A stretch of 64,000 nt of DNA from Nymphaea colorata (GCF_008831285.2 NC_045139.1:14676354-14740353); one strand, 5' to 3'; positions 33,543 to 48,043 are shown, numbered from the stretch's first letter. The notes: generated from the letters alone by a model not told the origin. Numbers and translations: made by a program.

Positions 33543-36500
33543 TTTTGATGTTTGTCTTTTGTACTTAAATTTTGTTCTCTTTTAGATTTGTCACTTTCTT
33601 TACAATTTACTTTTAAATTTTTTTCTACAAGCTTTTCAGCTACGCGTGCCTCTCAATGGACCATTCCAAAGCCAGGACGTCCATTATCGAGAAATTCAGA
33701 ACCGAGTCGAGAAGAAATACGCGGAATTTATTTTCTCACTCGCAATAACAGGAAAAGGATTTACTCTAAGTCCAGGACTTGTCATTCTCACCATGTTTCA
33801 AAAGGTTCATATGAAAACTCACCAATAATCCTTCATATGAAAAGAAAATACTTTTTACCCATTCTACCGTGCAACATGAGCAGTTTAATTATTTAGTTAA
33901 CTACAGTTAATCTAGATAAAATCCCTATTTCAAGTTCAGCAAACAGTTGGCTCATGAAAAAACCATGAACCGTTCTGCATCATCGTGGTTGAGGTCTACT
34001 TGAAGGATCATTATTAACCTTTCAACTCAACTCGAGAGTTTCAGCATAGCTGGTCAGGCCAATTGGCCGCTAGTTCAATTTTTATGGGCATCAAATTTTT
34101 GCTCTTGCCAAAGTGTGCGCCTTAGGGCCTTGTGGAGGGAATATCTATGTGGTTCTACTTCGCCAGACGAACAGCACTCTCGCAAGACTATATTTACCAA
34201 AAGCAGGCTCGGTACCCTAAAGAGATGAGAAGTTGGGTGAAAGCTTCGACTCTTCTCTAAGCAATACTCCTCGTCACCCATAACAAAACTACCATTAATC
34301 ATTTTCAGACATTCATCACTTTATCCAACTTGAGAACTGCCTTTATTTTGGGAGAAATTAAAGAGACGAGGACTTGTCTGCAATTTCATGCAAAGCATGG
34401 GATCTCCCCATGAAAATCCCCAACTGGATGCTATGACATGCATGGGATGCATGTGAAGAAACCCTAAATCCTTGAGCAGATGTGCCATTAATGAGGATGC
34501 TCAGCTGCACATCCCGTTTTCACTTTTGCTACTCCGAGAGAAGGGGAGGACCACATTTCTCAGGCTTCTGCTTCTGCTGTGCAGAGAAAGCACCCCCTCA
34601 TAAAAAAGAGTACCAATCTTTCAGGTCTAGGTTTAGGGTCAGGACCCTAGGGTCAGGCTCATTGTTCAGGTCACCAGTAATAGGTACAGCTTATGGAAAG
34701 TGGAATCTCCTTCAGTTTTGTGAGTTAATGGCACTAATTGTGGGTGTGGAAAGTTATGATGAAGGGCCAAACATGAAGTTACTGTGTTGCCACAGTTGTC
34801 CCTCCCATTCTTCTTCAGTTTTCTTGGTTTCTTCATTTAGACAAAAAAAGAAGCACAGGAATGAAGAGGGGGGAACAGTTTTTTTGGAGGCGCAATTGCT
34901 AGGAAGAGAAAAAGAACAAAGAGAAGGGGGGAGATATTCATGCTCTCAGGACTGAAAATAGCAGTTAGTTGCACATCAATTCTTTGGGTTGGATTGGGAT
35001 GTAATCCCCAGGGATCAACCAGAACTGTGTGCTTCTCAGGTTCAACCAAGAATGGCAAAAGAAAAAAAAATAGTTAGTTTAATGTGTGTGTGAGAGAGAG
35101 AGAGAGAAAGAAAACCAAGTCACCAGTTCTTGCCAAGGAAACCCATTTTTGGCAATTGCTAGAAGCATTTAGGTATGAGAATTGACCAAGTGGTGCGCCT
35201 TCCACCATCAGGTACCCATTCTGGCTAAGTTGGGCTCACTTAATGCAGGCAAAGAGTATTTTTTTTAATCACTTACCTTGGTTTTTATAGCATATTGATG
35301 GATCTGTTATTTCTCATTTAGAAGTAATAGGTGTTCGGATTCACTAAAATATGATTTTCATGTATAATATCTTGTATGTTAAAGTTATATGTATATAAAC
35401 ATTTTCAAATAAAAAAAAACATATGTGAATTAATATATATGCCTACGTATCAGTCAAACAAACAAGCATTTATGTGAACAAATCAAAATTGTTGAAAAAC
35501 CATCAAGAAACTAAAGATAGCGATCCACATATCTTTCATTAATTTCAACGATATTATGAGGGAGGCGACAAAAATACAGCGACTCTCGTTTAAAACTAAA
35601 TGGATTGAAATAAATCTTTAGATTGCTATGAATCTGTATATTATATCCAGATGAACAGAAAAATATGGATCTCCTGCAACTTGCTTGAAGGTCGTGAGAG
35701 AACCAAGTGAAGGGGAAGAGTTTTTTCTTCTGGCTCTTATTCTATGAGCTCATTAGTCACCAACTACTGTGTGACGAGACGCGTATAGTTTGTTGAAAGA
35801 ATAAGAAGCTTCCTTCCAATATCCAAATTCCCCCCTGGTGCCAGAGTGTACAAACTAGGCCACGTAGAGTAGGATTTTGAATTGCATAACACACTTCAAG
35901 GAAGATATGGACAGGGCAACACGATACACATTCAAAGCACTGGTCCCTTTGCTCGATATGACCAAGTACGGGAAACTGTCTCCTTTGTGTCCAAGCATGT
36001 AGATATGGCAATAATAAAGTTGGAAATTTAACGATTATATATATATATATATATAAATATAATGTGAAACTTTTATTACAAATATTTTTAACGTGAACTT
36101 GGTTCTTGGTTTTTGTGTCTGACTTAAGGATTACCGGATAATGGATATACATATAAAAGATTATCCTGTTATATATGGAAGGACCAGACTAGCTTAAATG
36201 CATATCAAATATTTTTGAATAAATGTTTAACATGCCACCGTGTTTATGATTATTAGTTTAGTACGAACTATATTTTTGAAAGTCATTTTCATGAAAGCAT
36301 TGTTTTTTTTTTTTTTAGTTTACGACAGTTTAGTGTAGCTTCACTTGTCATATTATTGAACTTGTCAAGATCGAGCTACTAAAAAGTAGAACTGCCAAAC
36401 CCTAGCTTCCTCTACTATTTTTATCTTTGATTAGAATATTCACTAATAGGAACTGTCAACAGACTAGCTTCCTTTACTATTTTTATAAAATATTCACATT

Positions 36501-38577
36501 TATGTAGTCAATGGGGAGAAGAAGGATAAAAAGAGGTATGCCAATAATGAATTCTTTCAACTAATAGTTAACATTACTTTGTAGTACACTGCCATTATAA
36601 TATTGCAGGTTTTATTTTTGTTTGGAATTATGAATGCATCAAAACTTTATTTCACTACCTTATTAAGACAAAAAGAATGGCTGTATTTTTCGGAACAAGT
36701 AATCTAAGAATACCTTGTTTATTAACGATGAAATTGTGTTCTTCAAAAACACATCACAAAGACATGTATACGGATCTTACGATCTTCACCTTCCTCCTGA
36801 AGTCATGAATGCATAAGAGTGAGTACCATGCTTTACGTGAACAATGCCATGAAAAAGGCTGTGATGTAGAGCAAGGGGACACCATAAAGAAATATTGAAA
36901 AACCCTCGGCCGCCCATTTGAATTGTAGGAAACACATTGTTGCGTGTTAATTTTTTTAGAAAAAATTTAAATAACTCCCTAAGGTAAGGCTTCAATTTGA
37001 AACACTTTTCGAAATCACAAGTTCGAAATCACCACCTATTTTCCACCTTTGGTGGTCACGTCCATTCTACTACATGTGCAGGAAAAGCGTTCCACTGGCG
37101 AAAGGCAGTCAGTGTGGTCAGGATCCAACTCATTGCCACTTCATTTGATCAGAGTGCGACTCCAAACGAGGGGCCTCTTCTCGTCCCCATTTTCTGCTTT
37201 TGAAGGTGAACAAGCGCTGGCGAAGCTTGGCAGGATTTACATGTGAGTGCCGTCAAAATGATTCCATGCCGTTGCCAATTTTTGTCCCTTTCATTGATGC
37301 TGGTGAAAAAAAGTGAGGGTATACATGTGGTTATTATTATTATTATTTTTTTAAATTTCATGTCATTTGCAAAAGATGTATGTGACCAATCTTCCGCTAT
37401 GGTTTACAGCAACGCAAAATAAAACAAAAATATCATCCAGCTACAAAGATAATTGCCTGATTTCAATTCATTTCTCTTTATGTAAGATGCATTTTTATAT
37501 AACTAAAAGTGGGTGATCAAATCCTCTAGCCATCAGACTGCATGTGTTTGAGGCAGAAGCCTATGTAATATTTGTGCACATTTCAAGTATGCGTGTTTGT
37601 GGGCGCATGCACAGACACACACATATAAGGTAATATTTGTGAAGATGATATGCAATTAAAACCCATAATTCACCTTTCCCTCTCTCTCTCTGTCTCCCTT
37701 TTTATATATATAAAGAGAAAGTGAATGATGCATTTTACTTATTCACGGAGACACATATGTGCGCCAGACTATTTTCTTTAGAATTACATATTGTTAAAGC
37801 TGTGAAAAGCCGTAGCTTAAAGTACATGGACATTTTTTTTGAAAATTGTTCAGTAAATGAATTTATTTTAAAATAATTTCCTGGTGAATAAGAAAGGTTT
37901 TTCCCCAGGTCGGAGAAAAGAATTACGATTAATGACTGGACTCAAAAAAGAAAAAAAAAAAAGAGGGGGAGAGAGAGGAAAAGGAGCATCTCCCACGGAT
38001 TTCATGGTGTCTACGCGGACATCGCCGTCTTCTCATTTAATGCGGAGATAATAAGCGCCGCTGAACTTTTAACCCCATCTGCACGCCTTTCTAGCTTTCA
38101 CTCCCTTTTCTTTTTTCTTAAAAATGAAAAAAGAAGAAGAAGAACACAGGAGAGTTCTCTCTCTCTCCGCTTCTTCTCCTGGCAGCTGTTTGTCCGTGAA
38201 AAGACAATGGTACAAAGGGCTTCTGAAACGTCCGTAGGCCGTCCCACCCGCCGCTCCTGCCATCTCTAGGTCTCTTCTTACTACCTCCCTCCCTACTGCC
38301 CTTCTCTTGTACTACCACTTTAATTTTTCCTTTACCTTTTCCACTTCTTTTTTCTCACATCTTTCTTGTCTTATTGTGTATATTTATATTATCTATATCA
38401 TTCGTATATTTATATTATATCAGCTTGCTGTAGTTGTGCTTTTATGTACAGAGGAAACTGATCTCATGAAATTAAATTCAATGTTGTCATGAATGTTGTT
38501 TTACTGTGCTATTGAGGTCGTGGGTTATGGCGTGGTAATAACAGGCAAAAGAACGGGTGCTTTGAAAGGTGGAATCT
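31050..38577. other. Long stretch without a recognisable gene
   Basis: Open frames are short apart from 34482-34955 (157 codons, plus), which has no recognisable domain and a low-quality composition. (TA)n lies at 31906-31930. A block of simple repeats lies at 33178-33539. Decayed AT-rich DNA fills 35340-36800. Confidence 0.45.
33178..33539 (+). repeat. Cluster of dinucleotide tracts
   Basis: (CT)n followed by (GT)n at 33178-33218, (TA)n at 33300-33327 and (GA)n at 33506-33539 lie within 360 bp. All are long uninterrupted runs that are likely to vary in length between individuals. Confidence 0.95.
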
Positions 38578-38584
38578 TATATAA
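38578..38584 (+). promoter_or_regulatory. TATA box for the first MIR167 gene
   Basis: TATATAA at 38578-38584 predicts transcription start near 38610, about 200 nt before the mature miR167. That is a normal distance for plant MIR genes. A CT-rich leader follows. Confidence 0.6.
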
Positions 38585-38794
38585 CTAACATCGATGAATG
38601 CCTCTGGAGGCTGTCGTCTTCTATCCGTGAGTTTTTTTAATAAGCGCTTTTCTTTTTCCCTGCTGGATTTCCTTCCTTCCTTCCCCGTCTTATTATTATC
38701 GTCCCCCTCGCTTCTTCCCCTTCGTCTCCTGCCTTTTCTTTCCTTCTTTTTTCACAGAGAGAGAGGTAGAGGGTGATGGTGAGTCATGTGAAGT

Positions 38795-38910
38795 GCCATG
38801 AGAGAATCGGTGAAGCTGCCAGCATGATCTGGCCTGCCCTGATGCCTTTAATGGCTGAACTCGGCTAGGTCATGCTCTGACAGCCTCACCTCTTCTCCTC
38901 CTTGGCAACC
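38795..38910 (+). ncRNA. MIR167: MIR167 precursor, first locus (ending ATCTGG)
   Basis: The mature sequence occupies 38811-38832 on the 5' arm: 22 nt starting TGAAGCTGCCAGC and ending ATGATCTGG, an exact miR167d-type sequence. The 3' arm at 38868-38890 carries GGTCATGCTCTGACAGCCTC, the well-known miR167 star, with a 35-nt terminal loop between. Outer bases (gagagaatcgg against cctcacctcttctc) extend the stem. miR167 is loaded into AGO1 and cleaves ARF6/ARF8-type auxin response factor mRNAs, controlling flower and root development. Both arms match in sequence and in pairing, so the call is secure. Confidence 0.96.
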
Positions 38911-41278
38911 CCCTAACTTCTTCTTGGTGCAATCCATTCGGCAGCCATGCATACACAGCGACATGCACAGCCGTGTAAGTTTTTTCCATTCTTTCTTTTA
39001 TTCTGTTTCTCTTGTCGCCTTAGGTCCTTAGCCAACCAAGTTGGTTGCTCATTGTTTATTTTCTCTTACTCCCCATTTTTGACCTCTGCTCCTCTTGCCA
39101 AGTTGGTGAACAGTCGGCGTTTCCTTCTTCTTTCCCCGCTCTCTATTACTCTATATGCTGATAAGTTAGACAGAAGTGGTGTTCCTTCATATTATTTGTT
39201 GTGTAACAGTTATATTTTGAATCTGAATCCTTAAAAGTTTGAGCACCTTTTCTTCAATATGCCTTTTCGCTTCTCTTTGGAAAAATAAATTGTTACCACC
39301 ATCAAATCGTGCATCACACTGGCTTTTTCTTTTCTGGCCGACATTCTTTGACACTTATTTTATCCCTTTGATGTGTCCTGATTTGAGATCGTTTCCTCAT
39401 AAATTTATATATAAATTAATCTCATTCGCCATTCAGGAGTCTTGCATCACTTCACCACAAGACCCAACTCGATTGTCTGTGGAAGTGTTTTATTCGTCTC
39501 CAACTTGGTTGTCCAGTTGCCTTGTTTTCCTTGTTTTAGTGCCTACAAAACCTTCCGGAGAAAGGGAAGCCCCAACCAGATTTGCTTCGTTGTAGGAGTT
39601 TAAGGTCTCAAATTCTTAGTCTCAAATTTCCTTTTCCCTGCATTTTTCCTTCGCTTATGTTCGTTCATATTCAGGTGTAGTGTTCCCATTTCTCTGACTC
39701 TAGTGTTGTTTTTTATTTTCTCCTTCTTTCCCTTGTGACTCTGCTTACCCCGAAATCACTGTAAAAAATTAGTGGAAATCCGTTTGATGCCTTTTTATTT
39801 TCCTCGCATGCATTGCCGATTAAGCAGGTGTCTCTTTCGCTTGTACGGGGACAAGGGGGCCTTCTGCAACTACTCTGAAATATCCGTAGGGCTTTATGGC
39901 TCTATCTATTTGTACCCCTTTGCACTTCATCTTTTAGCTGTCGGTAGAGATCTGTTTGGTTCAATTCGGCTACCAAAAAGTGTTAATTTGTGTTGCAATA
40001 ATTCAATCTTAAAAATGGATATTTGGTTAATCGGGAATAGCTTGCTCAATAGTTAAAGAGCCAAGCAAATCATTCATCTGCAGCCGCTGTCCTGCATTCA
40101 GAACCTAGATTGGTTAGAGTGGGAAACATTCGATCGTGTGATTACTCGGATACGTGTGACTATTCTTTTCTACGACATTTGAAAGAAGAAGAGGACGGTC
40201 ATTGGTTTCCTGACTAATTTGAAATAATTGAATTCTTTGTCTAACTCTTCCTGCGACATGCAGATTAAGTGACACTTTCCCTCTTCTTTCTCTCTACAGA
40301 AGTAAGTTCATCCTAAACCCCGTTTCTTGAAGTAATTTTTGTTTCATTTTTTTTCCTTTTTTAGTGCTTCCAACCTCTTTTCCCATTGTAATATCGTTCA
40401 CTCTTTCTCTCTGACACACACACACTCACACGCACACACACAGACACACACACACACAATCGGTTTATGAACGGATCCTTTCTCTGCCCATTAGAGTTGG
40501 ACGAAAAATTTTGTGCTTTTGGTATTGGGTTCCGCATGTCACATTATGTGTGTCTTTACGATTGTTGGGAACGCTAATGGACAATTGGAAAGGATAATGG
40601 ACTGTTGGGTGTCCCTATTTTGCTAGTGTAGCATCATCACAAAGAACCCGAGTACCTCACCCTTTCCTTCCTTGCCGGTGATGCAGGTTTTTACTGATGC
40701 CAATACTACGATTTGTAGACTTCTGGCTTAATTTTTGGTGTTCTCCTGTGTGCATTTCTTGCCCTCTTATACTCATTCTTTTGACTCCAACCGTAGACGT
40801 GCACGTTTCTGAATTCTTTGATGGTTAATCATTCTTCACTAACTCTAATTTGCTGATGTGCGGCCACTGGAATGATATCTTGTGTTTGTCCCCTTTGTCC
40901 AGTGCCGATTCTATACTCTTCATGCATGTAAATGGTGTCATGCATTGTTTCATGTAGTGCGACTCATGGGTTGGTTAGATTCTTGTAATCACATTCTTGG
41001 CGGGTTGTCTCGTTCCATATCAAATATAAACTAATTTTTATCGTTAGACTTGTGCAAAATTTTATTATTAATTGATCGAGATCGGGGATGCTATTCTGTT
41101 TTAGTACCATTCTTTACTTCAATGAAACCCTTTCAATATAGTTTATGTTATTGAAATATCTTGTTCCTCTCTGTCGATTTCTTATGAAATTAGTTGCAGG
41201 GCTTTTGTAAATCGTGCTGCACGAAACAAAAGCAATCTATTGATTTTGTTTGACGTCTCTGCAATTTATCTGCCATTT

Positions 41279-41352
41279 GAACGGTAAGATAAGACCACGA
41301 AATCAAAGACGTCTCATCTGCCGTTTAATTTCGTGGTCTAATCTTACAGTTC
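41279..41352. repeat. Inverted repeat, 25-bp arms, 24-nt loop
   Basis: Left arm 41279-41303 (gaacggtaagataagacc...) pairs with right arm 41328-41352 with about two mismatches. A second, outer inverted pair, atcaaagacgtct near 41302-41314 and agacgtctttgat near 41371-41383, overlaps it. The structure is small and AT/GC balanced. It could be a decayed foldback element or a young small-RNA hairpin. Confidence 0.8.
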
Positions 41353-44300
41353 ATCTGCTGCGCAACTTATAAGACGTCTTTGATGTTATTATTACCAGTG
41401 CATTTCTTGGTCTAAGATGGTGGCATCTGATAGTTTTCGACCGTTAGGACCTCCAATTCCTATGATTTAATGGGCGCCTCCGCTATGATTTTCTGTATGG
41501 CCTATTCATGTGAGGTCTTGGTGACCTAGAACGTTCACACACCACTTTAATATATATATATGCAATTGAGACTTCAATTCTTTGTGACTCGTATAAACTT
41601 GCTTCAACTGTTGACTTCAGTAGTACGTCTCTATTTTTATTCCGATCATGCACGCTTTGGGTAAGCTTCCCTGCAAGATCACTATCATTTATAGATCAAA
41701 TTGAAGGTCATTTAACTTGATAACCGCTTTTCCTCTTGTGTCCAATCGGTAGGTGTGAATGGAATGGAACCAGAGCATCTTTTCCTTGTTGATACAAAAA
41801 GACTTGAGATCAGGTTCTTAATAGACGCGTATTTTTCCTTCCTTTTGAAGGAAAAAGATGTTTTCCTCTTCCGTCGGTTTCACCGCTGGAAAATCCAGTT
41901 TTTCTTTCGGGGCTGGTTGTTTTACTGGTGTATATTCGGACACACACAAGTTATCTTTGCGAAAGGTGAACTTGGGAGATGCTCGATTTTCTTTTCAAAT
42001 GGTTAATTTGAGAGGCGCCTTTTAAATTACTTAATACACATTCTTTTAGAGATGGATACGATTGATTTCATCTGAAAAAAAAAACGGATAGGTTATGTTA
42101 AAGGGGTGAGAAATGAAGGATACAATTTGTCGAATTTTTTCATGTACGTGTGTGTGTGTAGCAAGTTTCACTTTCAAATTCAATCAAATCAATTCAAATA
42201 GTTGTTGTCAGGGAGATTCACAAAAAGGAATACAACTAAACCACTGGGGGGTGATTTTCAAACTGTGCATGCGTTTTGTCCATACTTAGGAAAGTTGTAT
42301 ATGGGCAGGTGGTAGTCAAACTTTCTCAAGCACCTAACTCCTAAAAGTTAAGGGTACCCATTGGAGAGAGGCCATTTAACCTGCATTTGTTTTTCCATTC
42401 CCTTCAATTGCATGCCTGCCTATCTCAACTTCTTTTTAGGTCTCAACAACGCAGGTCTAGTTTCTTGTCCTCATTATAAACTTTTGTGTGCCTTGGCGGT
42501 CATTTTAGACTGCTACTGAATGAATATTCTCTTTATCTTCGTTTTTGAAGAAAGCAAAACTGAAAAAACTAGTAAGATATGGAGCGATTTTACTTTTGGC
42601 ATCCTTGATTGAAACAAACAACCACGTACATGACTCAGTGGTCACATTTCATTTGTCTTCTCCTTTTGTCTCTCTCCATAAAACCTTTAGCGTGGCATCA
42701 TATCAGCACGACGTTGACAGAGGATGTCCGGCACCGTTGACGGCAGGGGACCAAAGTCGGAGCACTGCTTTTGACGAATGGCGAGTCTAGTTCTTGCCGT
42801 CGACGGTGTTGCTGTTCTATCATCCGCCCGGAAAGGATGGGTCTTGGAGGTCGTTGTTCGTAGCCGTTGCGCTTCTTGAATCAGCGAGGGAAGGAACCGG
42901 GGATGGAAATCCTCTCCGTCAGCCACCGGCCATGCAGGCAGAAGGACGACGCCGTTCACCGGTGCTCTTGTAGTTATTAAACCCGTGCTAAGATGTGAAC
43001 GTGACAGCGGTACCAGGACTTCCCTTCTCTAAAATCTTCATTATGATTTTTTAATTGTAACAGACGTTGATGTTTACTTGAGACTGCCCGCAATAAATAA
43101 ACTCATGATGCTGTCCTGCGCAATAAATTGGTAAACGAGAACTGAGCTTTTATATGGCGCGTCCATTTAGAGTTGCAGATAGGGTTGTGAAGGATCATGG
43201 GGTTTGTTGGCATGGAAGTTCACAATTGATTTTCATGCTCAGTTGTGAGCAGTGAATTTCTTGCCAACTTCACGTCTTTCTCTTTTTAGTTTCCAGTTTG
43301 ACACAAGGGGAGAGAGAGAGAGGGACACAGAGTTGCAACTTAGTATCATGGGGCGTGTGATACACTCCATTTGGTTATGATCCTCCTGTGTGATCGTCAA
43401 TTTGGACCTTTATGATCAAAATTTATTAATCTCCATATTATAACACATGAATTTATGCGTTCATGGCTCCTGTGCTGCAGATTTGTGTTGCATGCATTTA
43501 TGCCCATCATCATATGGATCAACCAGAGTTTCTCATTTCGATTCTGTACATTTTCTCTAATGGAAATTAGCCGACTTCCCGACGTTCGCTTCTCCAACAT
43601 CTTCTTGCTTAATTTATTTAAGGATGCCCACGTTAAAGATGGTCGAGAGTTCGATTCCCGTCTCTTCAATAAACTTCCCTCGCACGCTGGAAATCCTCGG
43701 GGTTGTCTATCTACTTGCTTCCAACATTTTTGTCAATGGTGGTTTTGGCTCAAGTGATTTTGTTAGAAAAACTCTGTCAAGAATTCTCGGTATAGCAGTT
43801 CTCACATTCATTTTTCATAAATATAGAGTGGTTAGAGCACCAAAGAACAGAAATGGAAAGTGATGTTAAGCCATGCAACTACCTCCTTAAGTGATATTAA
43901 AGTGCAAGGATAGTTAAGCGCATTAATGATTATCACAGATCCAGTTACGGCGGTTAGATAAGATGTAGAGCAGGAGATTAAATTGTGAATTAAATGATTT
44001 CATGTGCCCTTGGGGCTTGCTTGCTTACTTACTTTGCTGGCCCATCTCAATCTAATTCACATGTTCTTTCTTACACCTAACTGGACAATGAGGTTAGAAC
44101 AAAATTGATAATAAGTTCAATTGTATCATCATAATCAACCTCCCCGTAATAATTTGAAAATCAATAGATAACCGATGGAATAACCGATAGTTTTACCGCA
44201 AAGACCTGAGTTCTAATGCCTTTTACTGCACTAATTTGACATCTAGTCATGATCACTCAGTACATACGATGTTGCCTTCACAAGACAATCTAGATGAGGT

Positions 44301-47300
44301 TGCTATTAAGCGTCTGCCTCATGGAGCAGACCCCGTTAGCACATGGATATTGAACTTTAGTTAATGTTAAGAGGGCATTTGGCAAGAAGGAATTGAAAAG
44401 TATATTCCATATTCTCATTTCAAGAGACATAGTGGGATTATAGATTTCGTCTTTACATCCTACAGATCAAAATGTGTGGTTCATGAAATATGTGTTTTGA
44501 AAGCATTATTTCAAGACGCAAATATTTTTTTTTCTTACCAAATTCGTTTTTTAAGTTTTTCACTAAAAAACAATGCGTTGAAACTTGGAAAAGAAAAAGC
44601 AAGTAGACCCTATATTGTTTCAAGACAGCGAATGGGTTCCATGCACCTGGTTATGCAGGTGTACAATTTAAACTTTTATGGCAAAACCCAGAGCTATATT
44701 GGCAACCTAAGCACTGGCTCCCACACATAAATGTCATTTTCTCCCCTTCTTCAATTAAAACTTTGCATATATGTGCTTCCAACTTAAATATTTGGCACGG
44801 TCATAAATGATAAAGTATGCAGTACTTCTTAGGTTGGCATTGACGATCTCACTCATCCACAAATGGTGAGAAGCCCGTTTCACATCGTGGTTCATCCTTT
44901 ATGAAAGGTTAACGACTTATAACGTGCATTCCACCTTCATTTCCTGAAGTTCCACCTTTCCGCTTTTATTTTTCACAACGAAAGTAAATTACATTGTTCA
45001 GTTGAGATACCGTTCGATTTCCATGCTTCAGATCATGCCAATAAATCTAAGTATCTTTTCTCAGTAGCCTATTGACTGTCTGTCCAAATAGGCACTTTTG
45101 CTTTAGTAGGCAAAAGCTAATGGGGATTCGAATCACTAGCAGCAAGGGGATTAATGCAGTATCTTAAAAGCAATAGAAGATCGTAGGACCCACTTGAACT
45201 GACCTATTACCAACCCTGCCTTCTACACAGCAACTATGAAGGACAAAGGCGCCTGAAATATGAAAACCATAAGGATCAATCTGGGACATTTGATCAGCCC
45301 CTCTGTTTAAAAACAGCGGTGAAAATAAACTTTTTCGAGGGTAATTGACAGAGAGCAACTTAATTTCAATTTCAATTTCAATTCTCTCTCTCTCTCTCTC
45401 TCTCCAACCAGGGTATAGAGTAGCTAGTCCGACCTAAGACACATACACAATGCATCTCATGTTTGATTCGGATAGGCATTACATGTTGGTTGGTCATTGA
45501 GGTAAAGAAGCTGAGGGTGATGTCCTACAGTGTTGTGATTGCACCTCTCTTTCCCCCCCTACAGCCCCTCTCTCTCTCTCTATATATATATATTCTTCTT
45601 TCTCTGTCTCTCTCTGCCGCTAACAGTATGGAATATGTCAGATGCAGCAATATTCATGCTGTATCTTGTACCATAAGTACTTGGGTCGGTTCATGATACC
45701 GTCAATTTTGATGAGCATATTATATTCACAAGGATATTCGAATTACATAAGTATGTTGTTTTGACGTTGCGCCGGGGTCCATGGGGGTTGTACTTATGGT
45801 TCTCAAGGGTCCTTTCAGAAACTCCAAGTGGTTGGCTTGTGGTTTGAATGTGAGAAAGAAATTAGAGTCTAAAGCTTATGGGCAGCACCTTCACCAAGGG
45901 GGTGTCTGATTGCCCTCGATATACACTGATCAACATTGAAGATCCGTCATTTGAGATGAGACCTTTTCTCAACGCAAGAAGGAAAAGTAAGGATTTCAAG
46001 TGCAGATTTTAGGTCTGATTTAAAAACCTTAGTTTGATGAACCATAGACTTTATGGTGGATCTTTTGTCAAATCAGTAAAGTATGTCGCATCAGATTCAT
46101 TTCTTAGGTGCAGTTTCCTCATGCTGGAAATGAAGAGGAAAAGCTTTGTGAATTAAGATGTTTATTTTTATTGTCGTATATTATAGATTGGATCTTCTAT
46201 CTTAGTTTCTATATATATATGATCAGATTGGATCTTCTATTTTAGTTTATTGTATATTATATGATTTGTGCCAGTTGTTTATGCCACTTTTTATGTTCAA
46301 CCATAGAACTTCTATCTAGTCCTATTCACTACAAAGCTTGGAATATCTGAACCCAAAAATTTATAATAAGAGTCGCATAAGAAAAGATGACCTGCATCTC
46401 ATCCATACATGATCGTCGTTCTTTTGTCTGCAATAATCACAACTAATAAATTTACAAAATCAATATATATATATTATATATATAAACACCATACGCAAGT
46501 ATAACCATGGGAATCAAATAGGAGACTTATCTCATCTCGTACGTCCTGCCCACCCAGCTATGCTACGGTAAAGAAGAGATAGAAATAATATAATTAACCA
46601 TATCCAAAAGTTGACTTAACATTGATGTTTCCAAGAACGAGTTATCTCCAACTGATTAATTAAAAGTCTTTGCGTTTTTTAAATATTTTGCAACAAAAGA
46701 GAGTCATTAGAGTCCATAGCAGAAGATTATGGCGAGGTAAGCACTATCTTGAGAAAATAAAAACAAGATACTATAGTGACCCCTATATTATATCGTCATA
46801 AGCCAACTGGCCACCAAAAAAAGACGAATATATTTCACTAATCTCAAAGAAAGGACTCATGTTTCTGAGTTTTTCTAATAGAAATTTTACGGCAGCCAAA
46901 GGAGAATCTATAATCAACCCTTGTTGGAAGTTCAGTCTCACGACAGAAAATGCACCGATACCATTAAAGTATGCTGATTCGACTTAGAAGAAATCGTGAG
47001 AACTAAAAAAATCACCGTCCATTAGCCTCTTTCAACATGACAAACTTTAATCAAGCACTTAGAAGTTGCCTGGAAAAATATGGATCATAATATGAAATTC
47101 AAAAGCATGCTGCGCTTTTCTTATTGAATGATAAATGGTAGGCCAGGCAAAATTTTACTCAAATACAAAGATTATACGAGTCAGTACTTTGTTCTGAAAA
47201 TCTTCTATTCTAGTGCGAACGAGTTTATTTTAAGTCGTCAAAAACCGTCCGAAGAGATGCACTCCGTCCCTAAAAACCAGTCGCAAATGCAGTTTTTGTG

Positions 47301-47876
47301 ATAGTTTTTAATGACACAAAATAAAAAATTAACCATTTACCTATAAACACAACCTACTGATTTCATATATTCATATAGTTGGCGTCTCTGGACATTGGAC
47401 ATTGAGCCGCTTGGTTTACCACAAGCCAGTCTTTGCGTTTCCCGCTTATGTCGTTCTAGATCCAAACCCGTATCTTGTCTCTCTCAACAATTTAATATGG
47501 ATCTGGATTGCCTGCAGCTGGTTTGGTCGGACATTGAGCCAATTGGCAGTTCAAACAACATAAAGTTATAAAATATATATAGAAGAAATAATCAGTTTCT
47601 CTAACTATTGATTTTTTTTAGAAAGCAACTACATTAAATTTCATTAAAAACCATCAACATCAACGAGTTGGTGCCAATGTCCTTCAATTACTGATTACGT
47701 ACCAATCTGACCATAAATGCAGAGGCTGCTTTCGAAACTTTTAGCTTATTGTGCACATATAGAGCCATTTTCCCATTTCTCTGAATGAAAAGGAACCAAT
47801 GCCGAATAAGCAATTCAATTAATACAGAATATCAAAGGAAATTGATGGCGCGAGATGTGTGTGAGAGAGAGGGAGA

Positions 47877-47948
47877 GTTGCAGATTCTTTGTCTTTTGGA
47901 GAAGTTGGAAGGATTGCAGATACTTTGTCCTTCGGAGAACCAGTACAC
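47877..47948 (+). repeat. Short tandem duplication, ~36-bp unit
   Basis: The phrase 'ttgcagattctttgtctttt' and its near copy 'ttgcagatactttgtccttc' stand about 36 bp apart, each followed by ggagaa. It is a minor feature upstream of the second MIR167 gene. Confidence 0.8.
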
Positions 47949-47985
47949 AAGAGATTAAGGTCGGAACATGTCTTAGCATGTTCTC

Positions 47986-48043
47986 GCTCTCTCTCTCTCT
48001 CTCCATACATATATATATATATATGGAGGGAGAGAGAGAGAGA
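47986..48043. repeat. Simple-sequence palindrome (CT)n-(AT)n-(GA)n
   Basis: A (CT)n run, then ccatacatatat, an (AT)n core, and atggagggagagag with a (GA)n run make a near-perfect palindrome of about 58 bp. Confidence 0.9.

Noticed and set aside
34482..34955. 157-codon open frame on the plus strand
   Set aside because: No recognisable domain, odd composition, no splice partners, and stretches of simple sequence; probably chance.
43640..43670. tRNA gene or tRNA-derived SINE (gagttcgattccc)
   Set aside because: Only a B-box-like word is present; there is no A box, acceptor stem or cloverleaf around it.
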